Origin: Caproiciproducens sp. CPB-2
GTDB lineage: Bacteria > Bacillota > Clostridia > Oscillospirales > Acutalibacteraceae
Length of the DNA stretch: 64,000 nt
Assembly (NCBI RefSeq): GCF_036287215.1
Contig: NZ_CP142860.1
Location: forward strand, 2,728,001-2,792,000
Direction of reading: 5' to 3'
Positions 26,146 through 34,167 of the stretch are shown piece after piece. Below the pieces are notes generated by a model. The model made no database searches. It saw only the letters and a program-made list of their open reading frames with translations, and was not told where the DNA came from. Each line of letters opens with the position of its first letter. Position 1 is the first letter of the stretch. The position numbers and the translations under genes are program-made.

Positions 26146-27858
26146 ATGGAAAAAGGAATCGGTGTTTCAAAAGGAATCGAACTTGGCCGGGCGCTGGTCT
26201 ATCAGACAAAGCCCATTAAACCCGAAGAAAGAATCATTACCACCAATGACGTGAAAAAAGAAAAAAAGAGGGTTGACGAAGCAATTACAGCGGCCGTGGC
26301 GGAATTGGAGCAGATGCTTGACAAAATCGACAGAGCGGTCAATCCAACTTCTGCGGATTTGCTTGAAATCCATATTGAGCTCAGCCGAGATCCCTTATTT
26401 TTGGAAAAGATCTATCATTATATCGAATTTTCGTTAAACAGCGCCCCTGACGCCGTTCTGCGCGCCTCCGGTGAAATGGCCGCTTCATTTGAGGCGTTGG
26501 AGGATAAATATTACGCCGCCCGTTCAGGCGATATTCGAGATATCGGTAACAGGATTGCGGGTATCCTGCTTGGTGTCCGGAGGGTGAATCTTTCCAGCCT
26601 TCCGGGTGACGTTATCATCTTCGCAAATGACCTGACCCCCAGCGAAACCATTGCCATGGACAGAAAACATGTTTTGGGTTTCTTAACCCGGATTGGCTCC
26701 CCTACCTCACATACTGCCATTTTAGCCAAAAGCATGGAGATTCCAGCTATCGTCGGTGCAGTGTGCGGAAGTGTTTCCGATGGCGATTTTGTTATTATCG
26801 ACGGAAGTTCCGGAGAATATTTTGTCAATCCGGATGAAGAGCTGATTCAGAAATATACCCGAAAACGACTTGCATTCCGGGAAAACCTTGCCCGCCTGAA
26901 AAAGCTGCGGAATTTGCCCGCAGTGACGCCGGATGGCCGCAAAGTGGAAATCGTAATTAATATTGCGCAGCCGCTGGAAGCCAATAAAATTGAACCTGCC
27001 GGCGCGCAGGGTGTCGGCCTGTTTCGCACGGAGTTCCTATACATGAATTCCACGAGCGCACCCGACGAGGAGTCTCAATTTGAGGCTTACCGCGAGGCCG
27101 CCATGCGAGCAAATGGAAAACCGGTTATCATTCGAACACTGGATATAGGCGGTGACAAAAGACTCTCCTATCTCGCTATGCCCAAGGAAGAAAATCCATT
27201 TTTGGGATACCGGGCCATCCGTTTCTGTCTTGATAATCCCGAAATTTTTAAAACGCAGCTTCGTGCCATTCTTCGGGCATCCGCCTATGGTGATCTGCGG
27301 ATTATGTTCCCGATGATTTGCGCGATGAGTGAACTACGCCGAGCGAAACAGTTACTCCAAGAATGCAAAACAGAACTTACAACAGAAGGCCAGGATTACA
27401 ACAATCATATCAAAACAGGCATGATGGTGGAAATTCCATCCGCTGCTGCCGCCGCTGACGTTTTTGCAGGAGAGGCAGACTTTTTCTCCATAGGTACCAA
27501 TGACCTTTGCCAGTACACGCTGGCGGTCGACCGAATGAATCAGAAGATTGCCAATCTCTATACGCCCTTTAACCCGGGGGTACTGCGTCTGTTGCGTAAT
27601 ATCGTTACGGAGGGACATAGGGCAGGCATCCCCGTCGGCATGTGTGGCGAGATGGCATCCGACCCAATGGCGGCGGTACTTTTGCTGGGCATGGGCCTTG
27701 ATGAATTTTCTGTGAGCGCCTCCAATGTGCCTTATGTAAAAGATGTCATCAGAAAAACAGCGTTTTCCAGGGCGAAAGAATTGTATGAGCATGTAATGAC
27801 GCTTTCAAGCTCAATTGAAATCAAAAAGTATCTGGAGGAAAATATCAATGCTAACTAA
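26146..27858 (+). CDS. ptsI: PTS Enzyme I (PEP-protein phosphotransferase)
   Basis: A 570-residue Enzyme I. The phosphohistidine is in GSPTSHTAILAKSMEIPAIV (about residue 190). The PEP-binding barrel shows VGLFRTEFLYM, RTLDIGGDKRLSYL, FFSIGTNDLCQYTLA and PVGMCGEMASDP. Start taken at 26146 (MEKGIGVSKG), the conserved family N-terminus; an upstream in-frame ATG would add 18 atypical residues. Having its own EI and HPr makes this PTS self-sufficient. It overlaps the HPr gene by 11 bp. Confidence 0.92.
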   Translation: MEKGIGVSKGIELGRALVYQTKPIKPEERIITTNDVKKEKKRVDEAITAAVAELEQMLDKIDRAVNPTSADLLEIHIELSRDPLFLEKIYHYIEFSLNSAPDAVLRASGEMAASFEALEDKYYAARSGDIRDIGNRIAGILLGVRRVNLSSLPGDVIIFANDLTPSETIAMDRKHVLGFLTRIGSPTSHTAILAKSMEIPAIVGAVCGSVSDGDFVIIDGSSGEYFVNPDEELIQKYTRKRLAFRENLARLKKLRNLPAVTPDGRKVEIVINIAQPLEANKIEPAGAQGVGLFRTEFLYMNSTSAPDEESQFEAYREAAMRANGKPVIIRTLDIGGDKRLSYLAMPKEENPFLGYRAIRFCLDNPEIFKTQLRAILRASAYGDLRIMFPMICAMSELRRAKQLLQECKTELTTEGQDYNNHIKTGMMVEIPSAAAAADVFAGEADFFSIGTNDLCQYTLAVDRMNQKIANLYTPFNPGVLRLLRNIVTEGHRAGIPVGMCGEMASDPMAAVLLLGMGLDEFSVSASNVPYVKDVIRKTAFSRAKELYEHVMTLSSSIEIKKYLEENINAN

Positions 27859-28114
27859 AGAATTTACTGTTCTCGCCGCAGAAGGGTTACATGCCCGTCC
27901 AGCATCAGCCTTACTTAAGGTGATAAAGAAATACCATTCTGCCGTAACCCTTATAAAGGGTGATGTGAAAGCAGACGCCCACAGCATATTGGGCATTTTG
28001 TCCATGCAGGTCAGCTACAACTCAAAAATCACCATCCGGGTTGAAGGGGAAGATGAAGCCGATCTGATGGATTCTTTGATCCAATTTTTTGAGAAAGATA
28101 TTCTTGCGTTGTAA
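27848..28114 (+). CDS. ptsH: PTS phosphocarrier HPr
   Basis: An 88-residue HPr. His15 is in AAEGLHARPASALL and the regulatory Ser46 region is HSILGILSMQ, so HPr-kinase control is possible. Start ATG 27848 has CTGGAGGAAAAT upstream and overlaps the EI gene. An in-frame start 33 bp upstream is inside EI and unlikely. Confidence 0.92.
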   Translation: MLTKEFTVLAAEGLHARPASALLKVIKKYHSAVTLIKGDVKADAHSILGILSMQVSYNSKITIRVEGEDEADLMDSLIQFFEKDILAL

Positions 28115-28340
28115 AAAGCATACAAATCAGTGTTCATCGATTATGAGGCATTCCGTTACTCCGTGGGGCTTAAGGCAGATTAAACGGTCGTACCCCTGAA
28201 ATTACCCTTTGAAATCGCCTGAAAAGGAAAAATCAGGTTTGAAACTGAATATTTTATATTGAAAAGTTCTATTCAATACTATAAAAATAAATAATAAGCA
28301 ATAGTAATTTAATGAAAATCAATTTCATGGAGGAATCAAG

Positions 28341-29021
28341 ATGGAATTTCTATTCGACAGTGCAAATTTAGACGCTATAAAAAAATACAGCGCCATTTTT
28401 CCGATTTCGGGGATAACCAGTAATCCGAGCATCCTGAAAGCAGAAGGGAAAATTGACGTGTTCCCGCATATGCGTAAAATCCGTCAGATAATCGGTGAAG
28501 CCAAGACCTTGCATATGCAGGTGATTGCAGAGACCTGCGATGAAATCCTTGCGGATGCGCATGCGATTCTCCAACATGTCGACCAAAAGGTATACATTAA
28601 GGTGCCGACTACGGAAGAAGGTCTTAAGGCAATGCGGATACTAAAAACGGAAGGCGTGGGGGTGACCGCTACTGCCATCTATAGTAAATTACAAGGCTTT
28701 ATGGCAATCGCCGCCGGAGTGGATTTCATAGCTCCCTATTATAACCGAATGGAAAACATGGATATTGATTCCTGTGCAACAATCTCAGCGTTTCGCCAAA
28801 TGATTGATGAAAATAAGGCTTCTACTAAAATTCTGGCCGCCAGCTTTAAAAACACAGCACAAGTTACAAGTGCTCTGCAGGCCGGCGCCCATACGGTTAC
28901 CGTACAACCTGCCCTGTTACATGAGGCATTTGGAATGGCCGCCATTAAAAAAGCTGTCGATGATTTCCATACGGACTGGAAAAACACGCAGGGGGATATC
29001 CCGCTTAGCGAGTTAGAATAA
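28341..29021 (+). CDS. fsa: FSA-type transaldolase-like aldolase 2
   Basis: A 226-residue aldolase of the FSA group. The Schiff-base Lys is in KVYIKVPTTEEGL; LHMQVIAET supplies the conserved Gln, and IAPYYNRMENM matches the active-site loop. Related to but clearly different from aldolase 1 (12938). It closes the PTS operon region, as fsaB (talC) follows the frw PTS and ptsA in E. coli. A small inverted repeat (ATGAAA-ATCAA-TTTCAT, 28312-28328) just before its ribosome site could mask translation. AT-rich 226-bp gap upstream probably has its own promoter. Confidence 0.87.
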   Translation: MEFLFDSANLDAIKKYSAIFPISGITSNPSILKAEGKIDVFPHMRKIRQIIGEAKTLHMQVIAETCDEILADAHAILQHVDQKVYIKVPTTEEGLKAMRILKTEGVGVTATAIYSKLQGFMAIAAGVDFIAPYYNRMENMDIDSCATISAFRQMIDENKASTKILAASFKNTAQVTSALQAGAHTVTVQPALLHEAFGMAAIKKAVDDFHTDWKNTQGDIPLSELE

Positions 29022-29078
29022 AAATGATTCAAATTTAAGTTTCAGTAGAAGATACACTTCCAAATAAGAACAGGACAT

Positions 29079-29124
29079 GGAAAGGGCTTATAAACTCCCG
29101 TGCGGGGGCCTATAAGCCCTTTCC
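29079..29124. terminator. Bidirectional terminator after aldolase 2
   Basis: GGAAAGGGCTTATA (29079-29092) and its exact complement (29111-29124) surround an 18-nt loop. It separates the + strand aldolase from the - strand deoR. Confidence 0.75.
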
Positions 29125-29158
29125 CCATCTTATCAAATGCTTAAATAGTTGCTCTGAT

Positions 29159-29920
29159 TCATAAAACTTCAATTTCATAATGCTTCAGTTTTTCAAGAAT
29201 GGCAGCATCTGGAGTGTCGTCTATTATCAAACCTTGGAAGTCCTCCAATTCGGCGTATTTAAAATTTCCCTCCATATTGAATTTGCGCTTTTCAACCAAT
29301 AAGTAAGCTTGACGGCTAACACGAAGAATTGCTTTTTTGGTGAGACCATCATCGGGAACATATGTGTAAACAGAATCGTTGAAGGAATCAACCCCTACAG
29401 TTCCCATGAAAGCCAAATCACAGCGTAATTGAGAAATCTGCCCAATAGATGAGCTGCCGATAAAACCATCTCTTCCACGATTGAAAGATCCTCCAATAAA
29501 AAACAAGCTAACGTTACATGGGGCAGAGAGTGCAATGATCACATCAACCATATTAGTAACGACCGTAACATTCATATTTTGTTCTATTAAAAGCTTAGCC
29601 AATTCAACGTTAGCAGTAGAAATATCTAAAAATATGGTATCCCTTTCTTTAATGAGTGTTAAAGCCTTATGTGCCAGCACACGCTTTTCCTGAATATATT
29701 CATTTCTTCGCTGAGCCACATCGCCTTGATGTGAGTTGATTCTTATAGAAACAGCTCCGCCATAAGCTCGTTTGAGTAAACTCTTTTTCTCTAAAACAGC
29801 TAAATCTTTACGGATGCAATCTTCTGTAACATCAAATTGCTGGCTTAAATCCTTGACCAGAACTTTTCCATTTTCATTGACTATCGATAAAATTGCATCT
29901 TGTCGCTCTTGTACAAACAT
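29159..29920 (-). CDS. DeoR-family transcriptional regulator 2
   Basis: A 253-residue DeoR-type regulator. Helix-turn-helix: LSQQFDVTEDCIRKDLAVLE with LLKRAYGGAV. Sensor domain: TIFLDISTANVELA, TNMVDVI, FIGGSFNRGRDG, FMGTVGVDSFNDSVYT. It is distinct from DeoR 1 at 16596. It lies at the right edge of the island, convergent with aldolase 2. Upstream DNA (29930-30045) is extremely AT-rich with TTATTATTTT repeats that could be its operator. Likely controls one half of the pathway. Confidence 0.87.
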   Translation of the reverse strand: MFVQERQDAILSIVNENGKVLVKDLSQQFDVTEDCIRKDLAVLEKKSLLKRAYGGAVSIRINSHQGDVAQRRNEYIQEKRVLAHKALTLIKERDTIFLDISTANVELAKLLIEQNMNVTVVTNMVDVIIALSAPCNVSLFFIGGSFNRGRDGFIGSSSIGQISQLRCDLAFMGTVGVDSFNDSVYTYVPDDGLTKKAILRVSRQAYLLVEKRKFNMEGNFKYAELEDFQGLIIDDTPDAAILEKLKHYEIEVL

Positions 29921-30047
29921 ACGCTCCCTCTTTTAATTTATTATTATTTTTAATCTGTTATTATTATTTTATCGTATTTTATCAACTAAGTCAATTATAG
30001 TAATTGGAAAAAAATAAAACATCATTCCAATCGGACTAATCCATAAG

Positions 30048-30189
30048 AACGGGAATTTTCTGGTGAACGACCCGAACAGCAAAAGCCGCAGCGAGCAGGC
30101 ATGGAGCTACGGGACATTAAAGCCCCAGATCCGGAATCTCCGGGCATTCTCCGCATAAAGGATGGCCCCCGGTTTACGGGGGCCATCCA
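30048..30189. repeat. Direct repeat DR2, right copy (displaced peptidase 3' end)
   Basis: It reads as the last 36 or so codons of the C39 peptidase gene with its stop codon and terminator hairpin, but there is no gene body before it; similarity starts at AACGGGAATTTTCTGG. The copy at 9084-9228 belongs to the intact gene. This is the footprint expected when an element enters a gene's 3' end and carries a replacement end. Confidence 0.85.
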
Positions 30190-30195
30190 TCTTGT

Positions 30196-30240
30196 CAAAG
30201 AACCACCGTTTTCAAGGTGAGAAAACGGTGGTTCTTTGAT
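30196..30240. terminator. Terminator downstream of the arsenic operon
   Basis: CAAAGAACCACCGTTTTC (30196-30213) and its complement (30221-30238) form an 18-bp stem with a 7-nt loop. It ends transcription of the - strand ars operon and may also stop readthrough from the other side. Confidence 0.8.
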
Positions 30241-30264
30241 TCCATTTTGTTTTTATGCTGTGTC

Positions 30265-30660
30265 TTACAAAGCATTCAGCCGTTCTTTAAGAGACAGGAT
30301 ATTGCTTTCAATCTGCCTGATAACCTTAACAAACTCTTCATCGCTTTTTCCCGTCGGATCGTTCAGCCCCCAGTTCTCCCTGTGCTGACAGGGAAGGTAT
30401 GGGCAGGCGACATTACATCCCATCGTAACGACAATATCGACCGGAGGAATTTCGGAAAGCAACTTTGAACGCTGTGTTTTTTCCATGTCGATCCCATAAA
30501 GCCGCTTCATCAGGCGAACGGCATCCGGATTGATCCGCGGCTTTGTTTCCGTCCCCGCCGAATAGCTTTCAAAAACATCTCCGGCAAGGCTCCGGCCCAG
30601 CGCCTCGGCGATCTGGCTGCGGCAGGAATTGTGGACACAGATAAATGCAACTTTTACCAT
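30265..30660 (-). CDS. arsC: Arsenate reductase, thioredoxin-coupled type
   Basis: A 131-residue low-molecular-weight phosphatase-fold arsenate reductase. The catalytic loop CVHNSCRS (CX5R, Cys8) is followed by the redox pair in GCNVACPYLPC. DPTGKSDEEF holds the general-acid Asp. It reduces arsenate to arsenite in the cytosol. Last gene of the ars operon, 10 bp behind arsA. Confidence 0.9.
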   Translation of the reverse strand: MVKVAFICVHNSCRSQIAEALGRSLAGDVFESYSAGTETKPRINPDAVRLMKRLYGIDMEKTQRSKLLSEIPPVDIVVTMGCNVACPYLPCQHRENWGLNDPTGKSDEEFVKVIRQIESNILSLKERLNAL

Positions 30661-30670
30661 CTTTTCCTCC

Positions 30671-32407
30671 TCACAGCGTTAACAGGCGGTCGCCTTTGAC
30701 TTCTTCGGCCCTCCACGCAATCAGCGCAAATTTACCGTCCGCATGTTCGTCAATACGGTTGATCCATTCCACCTCGCTCGCCGCTTTTGCCGCCAGCATG
30801 GGGTCGGTGGTGTCCGTACCATAAAGAGATTGATTGACTATCCACCATTTTGCGGCAATTCCCGCCCGCTTCAGATCCTCTTCCAGACGCAGCGCCTCGT
30901 AAAAGGGGGTCGCTTCGGGCAGGGTAACAATGACGACCTCGGTTTCGTCGGATTTCAGCCGGGGCAGCAGCCGCTTTACCGATTCGGGGATTTCACCCTT
31001 GGTTCGTTCGATTTCATGGTTATAGCTCTGTGTGGATTCCAGCAGAAGCAGAGTGTGACCCGTAGGAGCAGTGTCTATTACCACCACCTGATCGTCGGCC
31101 TTTTCCACTACCTCCGCAAAGGCGCGGAATACGGCGATTTCCTGGGTGCAGGGGGAACGTAAATCTTCCTCCACATAGGCAATATCTTCGTCGCTCATCC
31201 CCGACGCGCGGGCTTTGGCAAGCACCTCGGATTGATACTTCGTCAATTCTTCGGCCTCGTCAATATGACTCATGGAAACACCGCTGGTTTCGTCCAGCAC
31301 AAATTTAAGATGCGCGGCGGGGTCGGTGGTGGTCAGGTGGACTTTCTTTCCGCGCTTCGCAAGTCCCAGCGCGACCGCGGCGGCGACGGTGGTTTTGCCC
31401 ACGCCCCCTTTTCCCATTGTGAAAATGACACGCTTGCCGCCTGCCGCCAGTTCGTCTATGATGACGTTCAGCGCGGGGACATGGGCGGCGTTCAGCGTTT
31501 CCTTGTATGTGGCCACATGGTCGGTATTCAGCAAGGCACGCACATTGGCGAGTCCCGTGACATTATAGGCCCGCAGGGGCACCATATAGATTGGGAGCAC
31601 CTGTAAGCCTTCCGGCATCTTGGCAAGAGCTGCCCGTTGTTTTTCATACAGGCTGAAAGACAAAGCGTCGCTGTATTCCGTCAGCACGCCGTTGACAATC
31701 AGAACTTGATGATATACTCCTAACGCGGAAAGCTCGCCGGAGGCCCGTTCCGCCTCCTTGAACGGCGCAGTTTCGGGACGGGTGACGAGAATCAGCGTAG
31801 TGAGGTTTTCGTCTGCCAGCGTTTCCATAGCCTGTTTGTAAACCGCTTTCTTGCTTTCCAACCCGGAAAGCTGTCCCAGGCAGGACGCGCCGTGCGTGCT
31901 TTCATTGATAAAATTGCTCCATGCGGACGGAAGCTGGAGCATCCGCAGGGTGTGGCCCGTGGGGGCCGTATCGAAAATAATATGGTCGTATTCCTGCTGC
32001 GCCTTACCGTCTGTAATGAAGCCGGAAAACTCATTGAACGCCGCAATTTCCACAGTACAGGAGCCGGAAAGCTGTTCTTCCATATTGGAGATCACCGGCG
32101 CGGGCAGCTTGCCGCGATAAGGCGCGATCACGCTTTCCCGATACTCGGCGGCCGCCTGTATGGGGTCAAGGTTTGCCACAATCAGGTTCGGTACGCCGGG
32201 GATGGGCGTTCCTTTGTTCGTCAGTTCCATTGAAAATACATCCTGCAGGTTTGAGGCCGGGTCGGTACTAATCAGCAGCACCCGCTTTCCGTTGTCTGCC
32301 AGCGATACTGCGGCGGCACAGGCGATGCTGGTTTTACCGACGCCGCCCTTCCCGGTGAAAAACAGGTATTTCGTCAGGGGAATCGTCAAGGGATGAAAAA
32401 GCTCCAT
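30671..32407 (-). CDS. arsA: Arsenite-transporting ATPase ArsA
   Basis: A 578-residue two-domain ATPase. Each half has a Walker A (FTGKGGVGKTS near 18; MGKGGVGKTT near 330) and a DTAPTGHTL loop. The three metal-binding cysteines can be placed in GSCTVEIAAF, GASCLGQL and SPCTQEIAVF. ArsA powers an ArsB or Acr3 pump with arsenite passed on by ArsD. No intact pump gene is in this operon; a stub is at 32826. Its ATG overlaps the arsD stop (TGATG). Confidence 0.9.
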   Translation of the reverse strand: MELFHPLTIPLTKYLFFTGKGGVGKTSIACAAAVSLADNGKRVLLISTDPASNLQDVFSMELTNKGTPIPGVPNLIVANLDPIQAAAEYRESVIAPYRGKLPAPVISNMEEQLSGSCTVEIAAFNEFSGFITDGKAQQEYDHIIFDTAPTGHTLRMLQLPSAWSNFINESTHGASCLGQLSGLESKKAVYKQAMETLADENLTTLILVTRPETAPFKEAERASGELSALGVYHQVLIVNGVLTEYSDALSFSLYEKQRAALAKMPEGLQVLPIYMVPLRAYNVTGLANVRALLNTDHVATYKETLNAAHVPALNVIIDELAAGGKRVIFTMGKGGVGKTTVAAAVALGLAKRGKKVHLTTTDPAAHLKFVLDETSGVSMSHIDEAEELTKYQSEVLAKARASGMSDEDIAYVEEDLRSPCTQEIAVFRAFAEVVEKADDQVVVIDTAPTGHTLLLLESTQSYNHEIERTKGEIPESVKRLLPRLKSDETEVVIVTLPEATPFYEALRLEEDLKRAGIAAKWWIVNQSLYGTDTTDPMLAAKAASEVEWINRIDEHADGKFALIAWRAEEVKGDRLLTL

Positions 32408-32802
32408 CAGCAGCAGCCCCCCTTGCAGCCACAGTCTCCTGATTTTTTCCGGGTGATTTTCACCTTTACAGGCTTGCTCTGTTTTGCCAGCAGCTCTTCA
32501 GGAAGATCGAGCAGCTTTGTAAATTCTTCGTTGGTTGGGTATCTGCCTTCCATGACAATTTTATCGTCCAACATGATAACCGGGAGACCCTTTGGGCCAT
32601 GGGCATTGATATACGTATTGATTGCTCTGTTGTTGACAAACTCCATCGGCGCATTGTTCAGATTGTAGCGTCCGACGGGAATCCCATGATTTTTCAACGT
32701 ATTCAGCACAGCGGAAATACGGAGCAGTTCGGGATCGACGCCTACTCCGCAAAGGCCGGTGGAGCAGCACATGGCCGGTTCAAATATTTCCATTTTTTTC
32801 AT
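32407..32802 (-). CDS. arsD: ArsD arsenic metallochaperone
   Basis: About 131 residues. MEIFEPAMCCSTGLCGVGVD carries the Cys-Cys and following Cys that hold arsenite; the C-terminal GDCGCKGGCC adds further thiols as in plasmid ArsD proteins. It delivers arsenite to ArsA, whose start overlaps the arsD stop. Start set at MKKMEIF (32802); a longer in-frame start at 32817 is possible. Confidence 0.88.
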   Translation of the reverse strand: MKKMEIFEPAMCCSTGLCGVGVDPELLRISAVLNTLKNHGIPVGRYNLNNAPMEFVNNRAINTYINAHGPKGLPVIMLDDKIVMEGRYPTNEEFTKLLDLPEELLAKQSKPVKVKITRKKSGDCGCKGGCC

Positions 32803-32825
32803 AACAGACAACTCCATTCTAAGAT

Positions 32826-32970
32826 TTATTGGGATTTTAATTCCGGGAATCGGCGGCGGGCCTTGATAATAAACCGCACCAACAAGAGCATAAGGGGAAT
32901 CGCAGCCTGCATTTCAACCGTCGCAGCCGGCATCACGGGGCAGATCATGAGCCAATCGTCACCCAAGGGT
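32826..32970 (-). pseudogene. C-terminal stub of a membrane transporter, likely the arsenite pump
   Basis: A startless frame reads VEMQAAIPLMLLLVRFIIKA and then RRRFPELKSQ, one hydrophobic helix with a basic tail, ending at 32826-32828. It occupies the gap between arsR and arsD where acr3, arsB or arsP usually lies. The end resembles Acr3-type pumps (last helix then a basic tail) but is too short for a firm family call. Confidence 0.4.
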
Positions 32971-33012
32971 CAGGAATTTTTCAAACAGACCGGTCCCAAC
33001 GTTTTCTTTCGC

Positions 33013-33345
33013 TCAATGGTTATCGCATCCTTTACAGCAGCCTGTAACTCCCTTGCAGATACAGTTTTCCTTATCGGAGGTAATGGCGCAGAAAAATTGT
33101 TTTGTTTTGCTGATGGTATCGGAGTCCAACGAGTAGTACGTCCATTTGCCTTCTTCTCTGCCCTTGACAAGCCCGCACTCGCACAGGAGCTTCATATGAT
33201 GGGACAGAGTGGATTGGGACATCTCAAATTTTTCTAAAATCATGCAGGCGCAGAGCTCCCCACAGGAAAGCATATCTACAATCATGGCTCTTTTGGGATC
33301 CCCCAGCGCCTTAAATACTTTTGTATATTCCGAATAGTTTTCCAT
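33013..33345 (-). CDS. arsR: ArsR-family arsenic-responsive repressor
   Basis: A 110-residue winged-helix repressor. The metal site ELCACMILEKF (CxC in the helix before the recognition helix) is the classical arsenite sensor. MSQSTLSHHMKLLCECGLV is the DNA-reading helix. The Cys-rich tail CICKGVTGCCKGC is unusual and may bind more metal. It heads the ars operon from a consensus promoter whose spacer contains the operator. Confidence 0.92.
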   Translation of the reverse strand: MENYSEYTKVFKALGDPKRAMIVDMLSCGELCACMILEKFEMSQSTLSHHMKLLCECGLVKGREEGKWTYYSLDSDTISKTKQFFCAITSDKENCICKGVTGCCKGCDNH

Positions 33346-33367
33346 GCCGGCACCTCAAATCTATAAA

Positions 33368-33409
33368 TTTCGATATGACTATTATATGCATCAAATCGAA
33401 AAATGTCAA
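33368..33409 (-). promoter_or_regulatory. ars operon promoter with ArsR operator
   Basis: On the minus strand, TTGACA (33404-33409) and TATAAT (33381-33386) are 17 bp apart, both perfect consensus. TTTCGAT (33368-33374) and ATCGAAA (33395-33401) form an interrupted inverted repeat across the -10, the expected ArsR site. Confidence 0.85.
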
Positions 33410-33433
33410 TATGAAATTGAAATTAAATTTTGC

Positions 33434-33470
33434 AAATAGTTACCCCCGGCACAGCCGGGGGTAACTATTT
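33434..33470. terminator. Terminator between tetR and ars promoter
   Basis: AAATAGTTACCCCCGGC (33434-33450) and its exact complement (33454-33470) form a 17-bp stem with a 3-nt loop, flanked by T-rich DNA on the minus strand. It ends the radical SAM-tetR operon. Confidence 0.8.
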
Positions 33471-33546
33471 AATAAGAAAAACGGATCAGCATCTGCCAGT
33501 CCGTATCTATCGTATTGCTTGCAGTTTCATAGAATGCAAAGCTATG

Positions 33547-34167
33547 TTACCTGTTTGGATTCCAATATATTCTGCAAAATTCTTCGACCTGCTTATCAAG
33601 CAATATCAGTGCAGTTTCTTCTTTCTCCGGCTCTCCCATATATTTAGTAAGCAAAAAGAAAATGGGAGAATAAAAGCTTACTGCCATTATTTCAGGATCA
33701 ATCGAAATAAAATACCCCTGTCGTGTCATTTCACGAAATAGATTTGCCTGATAAGTAATGCTTTCTTCCATAAATATTCTGTGATAAATTTTGTAGATCT
33801 CTGGAGAGTGGTACTGCTCCATCATTGCCATTCTCCAAAAGCGTGAAATGAAATCATCTTTCAGATAAAACAAAAAAATTTGTCTGCTAAGAGTCCGGAG
33901 ACCGTCAATGTTCAATTTTCCATATGCATTTGCTTCTGCCTTGCAGTCCCCTGAGGCCAGCCCGGCCACAGGAGAGAGTCCGGACATACGGTTTTGCATT
34001 TCTTTCACTATCGTGTCAAAAATCTCTTTTTTGCTTTTAAAATGCTTATACAGTGAACTGCCCTTGATTCCTACCGCATCCGCAACATTCTTTACGCTGG
34101 TTCCTTTGTAGCCTTTTGTGGAAAAGAGCGTCAGGGCCTCTTCGATAATTTTTTCTTTTGTTGTCAT
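33547..34167 (-). CDS. TetR-family regulator
   Basis: A 206-residue TetR-type protein. The N-terminal helix-turn-helix is VADAVGIKGSSLYKHFKSKK; the C-terminal ligand domain is helical with no family-specific motif. It overlaps the upstream radical SAM gene by 4 bp (ATGA) and is co-transcribed from a promoter with an 18-bp palindrome (35319-35336), so it is probably self-regulated. Confidence 0.87.
   Translation of the reverse strand: MTTKEKIIEEALTLFSTKGYKGTSVKNVADAVGIKGSSLYKHFKSKKEIFDTIVKEMQNRMSGLSPVAGLASGDCKAEANAYGKLNIDGLRTLSRQIFLFYLKDDFISRFWRMAMMEQYHSPEIYKIYHRIFMEESITYQANLFREMTRQGYFISIDPEIMAVSFYSPIFFLLTKYMGEPEKEETALILLDKQVEEFCRIYWNPNR

Noticed and set aside
29930..30045. TTATTATTTT repeats as a CRISPR or replication origin
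   Set aside because: The units are short, irregular and not spaced; simple AT-rich promoter DNA explains them.
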